NCBI RefSeq assembly: GCF_019097595.1
Contig: NC_080727.1
Span: 7,255,001-7,319,000 of the forward strand
DNA: 64,000 bases
From: Hemibagrus wyckioides
Taxonomy: Eukaryota > Chordata > Actinopteri > Siluriformes > Bagridae
Reading direction: 5' to 3'
Position 1 is the stretch's first letter. Every line of letters begins with the position of its first letter. The notes under the pieces are model-generated. The model had not been told where the DNA came from. It did no database searches and was given only the letters and a program-made list of their open reading frames with translations. This document shows positions 47,320 to 59,620 of this stretch, one piece after another. The position numbers and the translations under genes are program-made.

Positions 47320-47900
47320 CGGACGCTTTTGCGCGAGACTCCTTCCATGTGCCGCGTGGTGGCAGGTGCGCGCCCCGGTGTCCCCCCCCCCTCTCACGTG
47401 CACGGAGCGTTCATTTGCTGGAGTGCGCTCGGTGGATTCCCTCGTGGGAAAAGATGCTCTTCTTCCGTGTTTGTTATGTTACTGTGCCAGAGATTGTGAA
47501 AGCAGCAGAGCAGTTCGACTCTTCTGCGAGGAAGATGTCCTACTTCCGAAAGCAAGGAGTGGGGTAAGGCGAATTCCCACGAATCAAAAGCGTTCAGAAG
47601 CTGCAGCTTCCCAAAGTGAAACGGCGGACTTTACACGCGCCCTCCTTTGCTCTTCCCGACTTTAAAGGATTGGATTTGCCCCGCGCGCTCAAGGGCAACA
47701 TAAGAGAGGGGGGGGGAAAGCATCGCGAAAAATCTCCCTCCCCTTTCCCCTCCCTCCCTCCTTCTCACCATCCCTCCCTTCCTCCCTCCCCTCCTCCCTC
47801 CCGCTAATCCGTTATTCCCCCATCACTCTCACACACTATCTGAGCCGCTTTTATCTGCGCGCGCTCTCACTAACGGAACCACCCCGCGCGCGAGAAAGAG
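47320..47900 (-). other. ntng2: candidate non-coding exon 1 of ntng2
   Basis: On the minus strand inside the CpG island a strong donor, GTCCG|GTAAGTAC, falls at 47320/47319. An untranslated exon starting somewhere below about 47.94 kb and ending here would splice to the acceptor near 44281. The upper border is a guess because no start site can be read from sequence. The donor itself is the only direct evidence. Confidence 0.35.
47735..47806 (-). promoter_or_regulatory. G-run tract with quadruplex potential
   Basis: The plus strand is almost pure C/T (TCCCTCCC, TTTCCCCTCCCTCCCTCC, CCTCCCTCCC). The minus strand therefore holds many GGG and GGGG runs separated by one to a few bases. It lies inside the CpG island, on the non-template strand for ntng2, and a 9-G run sits just before it on the plus strand (47709-47717). 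Confidence 0.5.
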
Positions 47901-49257
47901 ACTGGCAGCAGCATTGTAGCGCGTGCGAGCAGTTTGTCCTTACTCGTGCTTTCTTATTCTTTAAAAAAAATAACTTCTTAAAAGTTAATAAGCCATAAAC
48001 CGTGAGTGTTTAATTTATAGCTATAAATGCTTATCCCTATTAAGTCTTTCATTTGAACGGTTAACCCCTTCGAGTCTAAACTTTCGAGTCTGACCAAAAG
48101 CATTATATTTCAATTCTAAAACAAATGGCATAAAATTATAGGATATCATTTTAACGTTGCTAAGTTTATGGCATGGTGATGAAGAAAACACACAACAACA
48201 TAGGCTGCCTTCATACACAATTAAATATGACTTGAATGAAAATAGATGGTCTACTGGAGCTTAGTTTCTAGGTTGGAAGGAAACATGAATAGCTTTCTGG
48301 GATATGAAATCAGTAATACACAATGCTCAGTAGCACATAATGTTGGTGAAATATATCAAATAAATTGAGTAATAGAGTATATGGAGTCCAGCTGGCAGGC
48401 TGAGAAGGACAAGTCTATTTCCTGATAATATTTCATATCATATTTTCCTGTTTCTGTATAAGGCTAAAGTGAATATGTATGATGAATGGAGATGTTAGGA
48501 TAGGCAGCAAATCATAGGCTCATTCAATAGTATGATGGACACTACATATTTTCTTTCATGTAGGACAAGTTTGGTCATTTGGCATTTCGTGATATTTTCA
48601 CTTCTAATGGACATCAGGTAAAAGAGTGGCCAACCCAATAATAATTATCTAATGACTAAATCATGTCGTGTTCACACACTTCAGGCTTTGTTTTGATGTA
48701 GTGTGACATTCTTGTCTGCTATTTGACACAATATAGCTTTAGATAATTTTTGACATTCGTGTTATTTATGCCATACAGTGTTCCTTTAGACCCCTGCCCT
48801 GTTTGGAGACTAAGTACTGTTATCTATCCAAAGAGCTCTTAAAGTACCCCTGAGGAACCCATTTTTGGGGTTTTCTGAGAGTGTACTATACATGTTTTTT
48901 GTTACTGCGCCATTTAAATCTATTTCTAATGACCTGCTTGTTTATTGCTGGTAATCATTTAGCAAATTTCATATTATCATTATGTTACTGTTATAATAAT
49001 ACACACGTTACTACGATCAAACTTTTTATTCAGTGCACATAATGAGTAGTCTTTACAAAAAAAAAAAAAAATTAGAGTAAAGAACATTGTCAGTTGCTGT
49101 CATAGCCAGTATAGTATCTGCATCCTTGTGGCAAAGCCTGCTGTATTGTGCTTTGTTTAAAAAGCAGCCTGGACTAAAGTGTATTGAACAATCTGTTAAG
49201 TTTGGACTTAAATCTCCAGGGACATCGGGAAACTTTATCCATTCCTAACTGAAGTGT

Positions 49258-49580
49258 GAAGGCTGGTTTGTACTTCTGCATTGAAGCACATTTGCAAATG
49301 TGCAGTGCAGAGAGGGTGTGACGTGCACGCCTCCAAAACCCTTACATGCATGTCGTGTGCATATACAGTGCGGTGCATTAACCAGGCTTCATCTGATTGG
49401 ATAAGGTGGGGAGGTGTGTCCGGTTATGCACCCAGATATGTTGTGACAACAACTTGGCATTGTTCTGATGCAGTGCTATATGGAGTACAAAGCATCTGGA
49501 AAGTGCTGAGGTGTAGCGAGGTGAGAGAGACTGAAGTGTCGCTGCAGCTCTGCTTGTCAATGTGGGCAAAAAAATGCATG
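49258..49580. mobile_element. Possible DNA-transposon derived repeat
   Basis: GAAGGCTGGTTTGTACTTCTGC and GTGACGTGCACGCCTCCAAAAC, then TCTGATTGGATAAGG, resemble a fish non-autonomous DNA repeat. No terminal repeats are confirmed. Confidence 0.35.
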
Positions 49581-50300
49581 CTGACACGTAACGGTATTTT
49601 ATTTATATTTATGTTATTAAAGCTATGGTAGTTAACATAGACGTTCAGTGAAATTTATCGTGTGCAGAGCTTTAAATATTCCTGGTTAACAGACATTATC
49701 CATGCTTTTTTTTTTTTTTTTGTCAAGAACATCTGTAAAAACCCCGAAATTTCCTCCATTCCTCTCACCATTATCACATCGTCTGTACTCTTTCCGCAGT
49801 GAAGCATGAGACTTTCGTTCAGTTTTTCATTTTCTGACCCCATTGGAGACAAAAAAAAACCCCATCCCACCACCTGTGCATGTTTATAGAGGTCATAAAT
49901 CCAGTGGAAGGCTGTGTAAAGATCCTTCTAGATGCTCAGGAGGAGCACAATGTTTAGCTCTTTCCTATTAAATCGTTTATTTCTGTCCATGACTGGGCAG
50001 GTTGAAGTGCTCGATTGTATGTTGTGACATCACAGCCATTAGAAAAGTGGCCTTATATGGATTGGAGGACGTGTGGAGAGAGCGATAGTGTTTAAAATCA
50101 CGAGAGAAAACGAACAAATGAACCAGACAAACTACCTAAATAAGGCAAAATGATAAATACCACCTCAACAAATTCCTTTATTAAAAAAAAAGCAAAGGAA
50201 AAAGAAAACAAAAATGTTTCCAAATCCTCATTAATGCAGGTGGGGTTCCAGTGTCTCAGTTAAACAACAGGGTATGGATCATCAAATATCCCAAAATCAA

Positions 50301-50304
<4 letters not shown>

Positions 50305-50338
<34 letters not shown>

Positions 50339-50369
50339 CTCTCTCTCGCTCTCTCATACACACACACAT
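50305..50369. repeat. (CT)n / (CA)n microsatellite
   Basis: A CT tract with CCC and CG interruptions, then a short CA tract. Confidence 0.9.
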
Positions 50370-52239
50370 TTACTGTTTTTCCACTTTACAATCTAATGTA
50401 TGCTTACTGTATGTGTTACTGTATTTTCCAATCCAGTCCAATCTATCGACATTGCATGCCATGAATGCATATGTTGAAATCTTACATGTGAACACAGGGA
50501 TTTCTTAAATCATTCCTCTCACACGTGGTATAACATTGCAACAAAATCTGCATCAGATTGGATTTGATATCAGCTGATATAAAGATACTCAGAGCCTTGA
50601 TATTGAAAAAAGGAAAATGTGAGAATGATGCACCATTTACCTGCAGTGTTTCTAGGGTCCGGGTATAACTGGACACAAATCCACTGGCACAGAAGCTTGT
50701 AAAATAGAATTAAGTTAGAAATATACATGTTAATTTATAAATGAGGAGTAGCCACGAATATTATTCTTAAGGGAGCTAATTTTGTGAAAGAGAGAGAAAG
50801 AGCGAGGTGTGTGTGTGTGTGTGGTTTGACTTGGAAGCTGCTCTCGGACTGGGCGTGTTGACAGGAGCGGTGTTTCCGATCGATAGTTTGTCCTTGTTGT
50901 GTCTCAATGGAAATATTTCTACATCTTAACTCTGCTGTACTCAGCCAGTTCTCCACAACGGTTGCCAGTCTTTTTTTTTCTTTTTCTTTTTTTTTTTCAG
51001 ATTGTTATCCTTATCCAGATTTAACACTCACAAATTCACTAGAAACCAAATCAAATAAACCATATAATTCTATTACACTATACTGAAATGAAATAAAATG
51101 CTAAACGTCAGTTCACAGATTCGTCCAACTGTGAGTAAAATCTGCCAAAAGGTGATACAATTCACAATCTGGCAACTTATGCTTTATAATGTCTTTATCA
51201 AATCATGGTATTGTTTACAAATATTCCTTTACACTTGGAAAGCTTTGCTCAATAATATCACCAAAAAAAAGGGAAAAGTTCAGCTCGCAAATGATTATAA
51301 TTAATCACATCAGGGAAACACAACTCACCATTTATCACATTCAACAATTCTGCCAAAAAACATCCGGGCACATGTGCATTAAAGGGAAGTCTTGTGCAAT
51401 GAGCTGAGTATAAGCCCTTTGTCAGCTAGCTCTCATATCAGTCTCAGATTTATATCTAAGACATTCAGATAGAAATTCATTTTGCACTGATCATTTTTCT
51501 GCGTGAGCTATGGTATATCATGCATCCATATCGTTCTGATTATTCTACACTGCTTTGTTGTTCTACAATGTCAGCCCCCAGAAAAAAATTCAGTTTAAGA
51601 GCTTCCCTGTGTCCAAGACAGACAACGCAGAGGAAAATGAAGACAGATGATGGGAAACGGTGTACAGCTGCAAGCTATGCAAAAAAATCTCACGTCTCAT
51701 TTTGACAATCAAGATGTGAAACTAGATGAATTGTTAAGACAAATTAGACAAATCTGTGGCATGGAGCTTCATCATAACTAAAGTTCTGCTAAATGAAAAA
51801 TCAGTGATATGGAAAAACAAATGTCCTTGATAAAACAGAAGGACCCAATAGATCAAATTTGAAAGATGAAGGAACATGCACATCGATACTGTAAAAAATA
51901 TATCAAGTGACTATATCTTGAATATAATCAGGTTCTTATTACAAAGGAAATATGAAATAATTAGATCTGTTACTAGATTTCTTAAAGATTGAAAGAAACA
52001 GTAACAAATGCATTTAAATAAGCCAAAGCTAAAGTGTTGTAAAATCTAAACTGTAAATAAATGAATCTGGACTTCAATCTTAAACAATTGTACCATATAA
52101 ATTATTAAAACATGTATTAGTGTAAGAGTCAATTGGTTTGGAAAGGGATCAGCATAAAACTGTAGACTACAAAAATAAGACCATTAAAGAACAGAATTCA
52201 CTTTTAGGGTTGCAAATTTTCCCCTGGTTCAATCATTGA

Positions 52240-52690
52240 GGGGCCGTGAAAACACGACAACAGTGCAATAGTGGAAGAGTCTTCACAAGTCTATCATCTG
52301 GAGATCACAAGCTTGAATCCTGACCATGCCACAGCCGTCCATGCCTGGGAGTCCAAGAGAGCAAAATTGGCCATGTTCTCAGTGAGTAAGAGGTGACACA
52401 CTCTCTCCCCTATCAATCATATTGACAACAGCCTATTCTGGACATTCTGTAGACTCATGCCTGATGAAGGGGTTGGATAGCACTTTCCTTCATGTCCCAT
52501 GTTACCCTACCCCATGATGCAGCATGAGCAGCAGTCGGAAGAGACCAAGTGGCTTCTGGTGTCTTGAAGGAAGCAAATGATAGCTATCAACCTCCCAGAT
52601 TAATAGCTATCATATGAAGGGAAGACTAACTGCTGGGTGGGAATTGGCCAAGACTAAAATTTTTGAGAAAATCTGTTGCCAAAAAAAACC
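52240..52690 (+). mobile_element. tRNA-type fish SINE
   Basis: CATCTGGAGATCACAAGCTTGAATCCTGACC contains a decayed B box. GAGAGCAAAATTGGCCATG, CACTCTCTCCCC, GGATAGCACTTTCC, GATGCAGCATGAGCAGCAG and GAATTGGCCAAGACTAA follow in the order of a known fish SINE family. Confidence 0.7.
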
Positions 52691-52799
52691 CTGCAAGCAT
52701 TGCTGGATTGTGCCAATTTCAAGATGTTTTTACCAGGTTAGCATGTAATGATAGTCAGCTAACTTCTTTAATGACATAAATCATAAAAGGAGAGAGGAC

Positions 52800-54270
52800 G
52801 GGGTCCCCATCCTTGACAGGCATTCTTGACCTTCTAACTGTCTAGAACACTGGTAAAGTCAGCTTTGCGTTGCCTGTGCAGAGGCCCAACCCAGCGCCTG
52901 AAAGGTTTGTGGTCAGCCAAACAGCCATTTCTACTAAACATTATTACTTCCTTCAGACACAATATCTGTCTTCATAGCTCTCGTTGACACCGAACCAGTG
53001 GGGAACTTTGTAGATTAATGCCTGACTCAACAGCTACAGATAGAGGTGCATCCTTTGGTTTCCCCAAAACAGTAGAAAGCACAGGATAGTTGGAAAATCA
53101 CATGGTATCTGCACAGGAACAAGTGCTTTACATAAAGACACCATCTCCTTCTTGTATCCTCATCTCCCAAGTATCCAGTGGTCCTGGAATTCTTGTGGCT
53201 TCAACTATATAACATATAAATCCTGTTGTCTGAGAAAGAAGCAAGGAAACTAGTTTCCCTCACTGCCAAAGTGTCTGAATCATTTCCTTAATAATGAACA
53301 CTTTATCCACTTCCCTAGAAAACTAAGAAATTGCACAGACTCCTGAAATTCCTTCATCCTGCTCCAGGTATCATGAAGCCTACAGTAAAGCAAAAAAAAA
53401 AAACAACAACTGCCCTTTAGCCATATGTCAGACTCCACTTTACTCTGTTTCATAATTCATCCATTACTTTCAGCAGAAAATAAGGCGCTTGAGGAATACA
53501 TATCAGAAGCAATCAGGAGGGCTCTATCCCTGCATAGATTACCAAGGCCTCAACTGAATCACTCTCAAGTATCTTTATCCTTTGTCTCGAGTCCCCTTGG
53601 TCCTTGAGCAGCTCTTCACCAAACTTGACCTCAAAAGCACATATAATTTCATCTGCATTCAGGAGGCTGATGATTAGAAAAGACACTTGAGCATCAATAT
53701 CATCCACTATGAATTACCTTACAGACTAGTCAGTGCCCCCACCATCTTCTGAAATTGCAGGCAAAGAGATGCTGAGAAAATTCATCATCGCATTTATAAC
53801 TGACATCTAGGTCTATTCTGATCTCAGAAAGAAAAATCTATATGTCCTTCAACGACCAAGAGCAAATTGTTTGTGAAAGCAGAGAAATGTGAATCTCATG
53901 TCCTACACATGAAAACATGGAGATGGCTGGTTTAGATTTTAGAAAGCCCATGACACCAGACTGTTGTATGTTAGAGGAGAATTTGGGAAATTTGAGGGAA
54001 ATTCTGTCACTGAAAAGTTTGTAAAGTTTATTAGGCGTTTATTCTTATTTCCCTTATCCCACCTTCTGCAATTGAATCCCCAAGTAGGCTGAGTATTTAG
54101 TCATTTCAAGGGGGTGTTCCAATCCTCACCTGGACCAATCTCTTAAAACTTTCCCATTACTGAAATTGTAACCCACAGCATTCCTCCCATGCAATCTGTT
54201 CAGAGTTTCACATTCAGAGTGGAATTATGACAATAAAGAAAATCACCCAACCCCACATCATTGGCCTGAA
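52800..54270 (+). pseudogene. Decayed Ty3/gypsy retrotransposon pol
   Basis: Short pieces of pol appear in order on the plus strand: a protease-like ALVDT and GNFVD (52977-53016), LLSAENKALEEYISEAIRRA before the RT (about 53470-53525), [21 protein letters not shown] (53612-53674), a decayed active-site region near 53770-53820, and RKFIIAF and ANC-KQRNVN pieces to 53895. Stops and frameshifts break every domain. No LTRs were identified. The order and motifs fit the gypsy family of fish genomes. Confidence 0.65.
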
Positions 54271-55527
54271 GGTAAAATCTATACCTCCCTGATGTCCATG
54301 ACATGCTGTGTCATCATGCTAACTTTTCTAGCCTAGGGAACTGTGCACTTTCCACTAATCTGTGGGACTGGTATCTAGGGGGGAAAAAGTTCTGATTCCA
54401 CATCATTAATGCAAAAACTGTCTTCTAAGAATAGTATCATCCACTTCCTAGACACTAGTGTGTGCTCTAGCTTCATGCCTGTTGTTGGATGCCTGGCTTG
54501 CTTTTTGTCAATTGCATTTGCAACCTGTCTCCTTTTTAGTGTTGAATATCCCAGGTTGTTGTCTAGAGGGTCCATCACTGATCTGATGAGGATAGTAAGT
54601 CATCTCGTAAACACACCATCATTACGGGATACAGTGATTGTATGGACATTCTCCTTAGAATAACGTAGTAAACGTTAAATAAAACACAATGGTTTTAGTA
54701 ATTAAATATAGCAACCTCTTTAAATGTTTGCTCATATTTCACATGAAAGAAATTAAAACCATGCATGGTTTTATGTTTCATCATACAGCAATATGTTGCT
54801 CAGTATCACACACGCCTTCATTTATTCAACCAGAATAGTCAGCACTTTAAAGGTGAACTTGACGATTCTGCTGCTATCTCCATATCTGATTAGATGGGTA
54901 TTGATCAGACTGAGAATGACTATGTGTGTGAGAGTGAGACTTCTGTTTCCGTAGACAAAACCACGGGGATGCAGACACAAGCCAAATGTGTTTCAGTAGT
55001 TTTCAGCTTTCAGTTTTTCAGGAACCTCACAAGAATAGCACAAGTCAATAGAAGAAGCCCACAAATCATCAATGTTCCAACAGCAGGACAAATACAGACA
55101 GAGTTTTCTTTTGTACAGGAAGGTGGTTGCATTTATTGGTGCTCCAGTGCTTCGAGCAGGGGAGCTGTGATTCATACACCAAACTTCGAAGTGCCAATCT
55201 CCTTGGGGCTGCTACATTATACTTTGAGTTGTAATTAACCCCAGTGATCGACACAAGCGGGTTCAAATGTTCTGCTAAGATCTCAGCTGCATGTGTAACT
55301 GACATGCTTTCTGTTAGCAGGTTGGCAATTTGCATTTTTGTCAGGTTCATTGGTTTCCATAATCACTTGTAAAGAGCTACAGGTTAACTGACATTGTTTT
55401 CAACTCATTTGTTAGGCTTATAATGGTGCCATTAGTGTAATGGTGATTTGAATAATTCCCTCTGCAATAAAATGCAATATATTTTTCATATACTGCATGT
55501 GCTACACACCATACTGTTGGATGTTGT

Positions 55528-55545
55528 GTGTGTGTGTGTGTGTGT
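55528..55545. repeat. (GT)n microsatellite
   Basis: A pure GT tract. Similar short ones lie at 2163-2181, 2617-2645, 44549-44574, 50807-50822 and 63240-63260. Confidence 0.9.
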
Positions 55546-55764
55546 ATGTGCCAGCCTAGGAAAACCCTTCCCCTGGTGACAATTTACCATTTTCTACTGT
55601 TGTTTGATTTTCCTGACTGGAAATATATTATAAGCAAGTATCTTATTCACATTTCAGGTGTATTAAGCTAGATTTTCCTAGCATTCTTATAAACATATGG
55701 TAAATAATATTAAACGAATTAACATTTTATATGTAGAGTTATAGAAATCTATATATTCAGCATA

Positions 55765-56230
55765 AAAAAGGCGATGGTGGCAAAGAAAAACTACCTGAGA
55801 CGATGTTAGGAAAAAACCCGGAGAGGAACCAGACTCAAAAGAGATCTCACCTTCATCTGGGGGACATTGGATAGTGCGATTATAAAAGAATTTCTTTTAT
55901 ATAACTGTGCAATCACATATCCAGGATATTCACTTCAGTTTAAAAATGATGTCTATTTTGTTAAAGTTATCAGCTATTCAAAGATGGAGACAAAACTGTT
56001 TATGGCAATTCCAATCTTTTGATTGTTGTATGTAACCATGATGTCTTCTGTGATAAGGAATATACAACATAAATGTAAGTAATAAAGTAAAGGAAAAGGT
56101 GTTTGGCTGTAGTTGTTTTTGTTGACTGTTTGTACTAAGCTGGCAGCTCTGTGCAGAAGTGGATCCAATAATCATCATCAGGTATCATGTATCAGTAGCA
56201 TCATCAAGTATCTGGATCTCTGTAGCCTGA
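55765..56230. repeat. Dispersed fish repeat of unknown class
   Basis: GCGATGGTGGCAAAGAAAAAC, CCCGGAGAGGAACCAGACTC, ATCTCACCTTCATCTGGGGGAC and GGATAGTGCGATTATAAAAG recur in many fish genomes as I know them. The end 56150-56230 has the ATCATCATCAGGTATC piece often seen with it. Confidence 0.55.
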
Positions 56231-56739
56231 CCATGGAGGAAATTGTCATTTCAGATGTCTGTCTTATAGAAAGCTAATCAGGAAGTCTGGAAGCGAATGC
56301 ACCTATTCTCTGGTTATAATAAAAATAGCATTTAAATAGGCTCTTGAAAGGCAGCTTACATTGCAGTGATGCTGGGATTTGAAATAGGATACAAAGTGAA
56401 TTGAGGAAATAATACTATCTCTTCAGCTGATCAGGAAGGATCTTCCTGTAATAAATGTGTTCATTACTGAAAGCTTTTTCATTTCAGGAGTTTGGACCGC
56501 CTCTAAGGCCTAAATAAATATCTCTTAAACTCTCCTAGAATTCAATGTTCTTCAAGAAAAAGCCAGGCCTGAGACACATTATATACATTTATATTGAAAT
56601 ATTTATAATGAGATGAACAATTCTGCTTCTAATGTGTTGGTTAAGGCAGTAGTTTTTAATTATCGCCAGGATAATTAATTAATTGTCTGCCGTTCTTATG
56701 TCACAGGGGATAGAACATTGATAGTACAGTTACACCGAT

Positions 56740-56945
56740 CACCGAACCATAACATTATGACCACCTACCTAATATTGTGTTGTTCCCCACCTTTTGCTGC
56801 CACACAAGCCCTGACCCATTGAAGCATGGACTCCACTAGATCCCTGAAGGTGTGCTGTGGTATCTGGCACCAAGATTTTAGCAGCAGATCCTTTAAGTCC
56901 TCTAAGTTGCGAGGTGGGGCCTCCATGTGGTGCCATGATACAGCA
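56740..56945. mobile_element. Tc1-related fish repeat fragment
   Basis: CATAACATTATGACCACCTACCTAATATTGTG starts with the same end as the element at 40018. CTGACCCATTGAAGCATGGACTCC and TGTGGTATCTGGCACCAAG follow in the order known for a common fish repeat. It is one-ended here. Confidence 0.6.
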
Positions 56946-56959
56946 TCCCTGAACCAGAT

Positions 56960-57050
56960 AGGCTTTGCTCAAGGGCCCAGCGTTGGCAAATTGACAGTGC
57001 TGGGGCTTAAACCCCGACCAACAACCCATAGCCTAAACTATTTCAGCTAC
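56960..57050 (+). mobile_element. Fish SINE-like fragment
   Basis: CTCAAGGGCCCAGCGTTGGC, GTGCTGGGGCTTAAACCCC and ACAACCCATAGCC match the 3' part of the repeat at 32160-32370. Confidence 0.55.
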
Positions 57051-57254
57051 CACTACTCCTGGTGTAGTAGAGACAGAAACATTGGACTCAAAGTTCATGT
57101 TAGCTTGAAAGTTGAAGCATGAAAGTGGAATCTGATCGGTTTGCTTAGAGTGTAAAGCTGAGGATATTAGAGAGCTAGACAGACTAAATGAAAATAGGCC
57201 AAGTAGATAAATCAACTTGTATAAACCCTGAGAATTTTAATACTAAAACAAATA

Positions 57255-57560
57255 GGTAGTGAGGTGAGTGGACTTGCTACCTTACAGCTCCAGTGTAAAA
57301 ATATGTATGATAATAATAATAATAATAATAATAACAATACAGTTTAGTATAATAACAATAGTAAAGTAATAATAATAGTAAAGTATAAAGTATTCTGCAT
57401 GTTCTGTAAAGTTTCTGCATGTTTTGGAGTTTTGCATGTTTTTCATATCTTGTCTTGGGGTTCATCCGAGTTCTCAGGTTTCCTCCAACCTCTCCAAAAC
57501 ATGCTGATAGGTGGAAACTAACCAGGATAAAACAGTTACCTAAGCTTAATGGATGAATCA
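57255..57560 (+). repeat. Dispersed fish repeat interrupted by (TAA)n
   Basis: GCTACCTTACAGCTCCAGTG, then an (ATA)n tract (57308-57333), then GGGGTTCATCCGAGTTCTCAGG, TTTCCTCCAACC and AACCAGGATAAAACAGTTACCTAAGC, ending in GGATGAATC. Confidence 0.6.
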
Positions 57561-58639
57561 AGACATCTTTTGTGCATTGAAATGCAAGCGATGATTTTGG
57601 AGAATTTGTGAGGATATTTCTTTTAAGTTTAATAAATTATGTGAATATTTATGCTTTTACATACAGCCTTTGTAGATTTGTACATACATTTTTGTAGTAA
57701 TTCCCCACATAAATAAAGATGGCTTCTAATGTGGCATTTGATTCAGTATTTAAATTGATAAGGGCTTCCGACAAATCCTTCCCCTCCTTTTTTTTCTCCA
57801 AAATTTTCCACAGATTCAGACCCTCCGGGCATGTTTTAAATGCATACAAGGACAATTGGTATTGTGTAATTCTGACCTCTGATCACTTTATCTATATTAA
57901 AAAAATAAAAGTTTGTTCTAACCCCCAAAAACTAACAAAATCGGCTCCCTAAAAGACAGAAAGTGAACTCTTACACCCACACACGGGGATGTTTGACAGG
58001 TCTCTCAGGTCTATGCAAATGCATTCTCCATGCAGGGCTTTTACCAAGTAGTCCTGAGTAGTCGGTTGTACTGTTCCCCTCACGGTGACAGCACTGTCCA
58101 CACACACTTACACGCAGAGAAAAACAGTAGGACGTTTGTATATGCCCTATAGCAAGTCTCTCAAGGAGACAATGGCGTTTAAGCTGTCGAAGTCAATAAT
58201 ATTGCTCATAAGTCAATAGTGGTCAGAGTGTCAGGGTTTATAGTCAGTGGTCATATGTCATCAGGTCAGAAGTGTTTCAGTATGATGGGAAACTCTGGGA
58301 AAATTTTACAAATCCCCACTGATTACCCACTGATCTGGGTAAATGCTGACATGAAAAATACATTTTGAAGCACTTATAGGTGATACTGTATTACTACATA
58401 CACATGTTAGTGCTTAATTATGGTCTTGTTCCTTTTGATTAACAAATTAGACTGTTTTGTTTTTCATTTTGTATTTAAGTTTTTTTATGAGCTAATTTAG
58501 TATCCAAAAAACTGTATATCTGTTACTGGAAGACATTATGACATTTTTATGGCGTTAATGCACAAAAGCATTTGTTCAGAATCTGTACTGCAAATTATTA
58601 AGCATAAAGTAATCAACAAAATCCATTTTACGAGCAGGG

Positions 58640-58990
58640 AAATGGGGGGGCAGGGTGGTTAACATGTTCACCTCTATGGCTGGGGGTTCGATTCCTGCCT
58701 CTGCCATGTGTGTGTGAAGTTTGTCTGTTCTCCCTGGGCTTCGGGGGCTTTCTCAGGGTACTCCAGTTTCCTCTCCCAGTCCAAAGATATGCAGTGTAGG
58801 CTGATTGGCATCTGTAAATTGTCTGTAGTGTGTCAATGGGTGTGTGTGTGTGTGTGTGTGTGACTGTTCCCTGCGATAGACCGGCATCCTGTCCTGGGTG
58901 TATGCTGCCTTGTGCCCTGAGTCTCCTTGGGGACAGACTCCAGGTTCCAGATAGCAAATGAAATAAGCACAAGGAAAGTCTTGTTTCCTG
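58640..58990 (+). repeat. Dispersed fish repeat
   Basis: GGGGGGGCAGGGTGGTTAAC, GGGGTTCGATTCCTGCC, TCTCAGGGTACTCCAG, CAGTCCAAAGATATGCAG, GATAGACCGGCATCCTGTCC and CAGACTCCAGGTTCC, with a (GT)n tract inside. Confidence 0.75.
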
Positions 58991-59429
58991 TATAATGGTA
59001 CATTTTCCTTTCTAACATTAATGATAAATTCACATTAATGTAAAATGTATGCGATTTTGTCATGTTCGAGACACAATCTCTAGTGCGCTGCTCAGCTACA
59101 GCACCTTTAAAATGCATTACACAACATACGAGCTGGGAATACTGAGCTCCTGTATGGAATATTTACAGAATTATTAGTGTTCAGTCTTTTCTCATATACG
59201 TTTTTCCCAGCTATAAAGGCTTACGTAACCACTGGTGTGATATTTCAGGTTATAGCTCATAAAAAAGAAAACTTTCTGGCATTTTTGCCAGAACATATTG
59301 GCAGGGAGAGAATTGACACCACGCAAAGAAAAAAAAACAATATTGGTGCAGTATAAGTGATGCTCCAAAAAAATAAAAAGTCAACCATGAAGGCTTAAGC
59401 TGTGAAGTGCATTTACACCTCTTGAATCC

Positions 59430-59620
59430 CCAGTTTCTCGACTTTTCCTCTTTTTCACCTTGACTTTTTCTTTTAACACTTCTGAATTTTCTTCTTCACC
59501 GTCTTCTTCTTGTTTGTATTCTTCCACTTGTCTTTTTCCTCTGCTCTTCCATCTTCCTCCTGTCTTTTTCCTCCTCATTATTGTTGCTGTTTTTTGTTTT
59601 TTTTTTTGTTTTTATTCTGA
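59430..59620. repeat. Pyrimidine-rich tract
   Basis: The plus strand is largely C and T (TCCTCTTTTTC, TTCTTCTTCACCG, TTCCTCCTGTCTTTTTCCTCC). The apparent 64-65 codon open frames on each strand reflect this composition only. Confidence 0.6.

Larger units (their letters stand above)
46970..47940 (-). promoter_or_regulatory. ntng2: CpG island, likely ntng2 promoter and first exon
   Basis: Surrounding DNA is AT-rich and CpG-poor, but here CpG is dense, with GCGCGCGGGG, ACGCGAC, CCGCGCGCTC, TGCGCGCGCTC and CCCGCGCGCGAG among others. The island lies 2.7 to 3.7 kb upstream of the exon with the start codon. Mammalian NTNG2 has a non-coding first exon, which fits. A CACGTG E-box (47396-47401) and a TGACGT half-CRE (47146-47151) are visible. 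No TATA box is placed confidently. Assignment to ntng2 is by position; a divergent second promoter is possible. Confidence 0.65.

Noticed and set aside
47366..47807. Several plus-strand frames in the CpG island (99, 92, 72 and 63 codons)
   Set aside because: GC-rich sequence gives open frames by chance; they overlap one another in different frames. Only the donor at 47564 merited a low-interest note.
51560..51860. Possible LINE ORF1 remnant (coiled-coil-like text such as LLRQIRQICGME)
   Set aside because: Too short and broken by stops to tell from chance.
55069..55350. 93-codon minus-strand frame starting MNLTKMQIANLL
   Set aside because: The composition looks protein-like, but I recognise no family, no splice sites define it, and one frame of this length is expected by chance in 64 kb.
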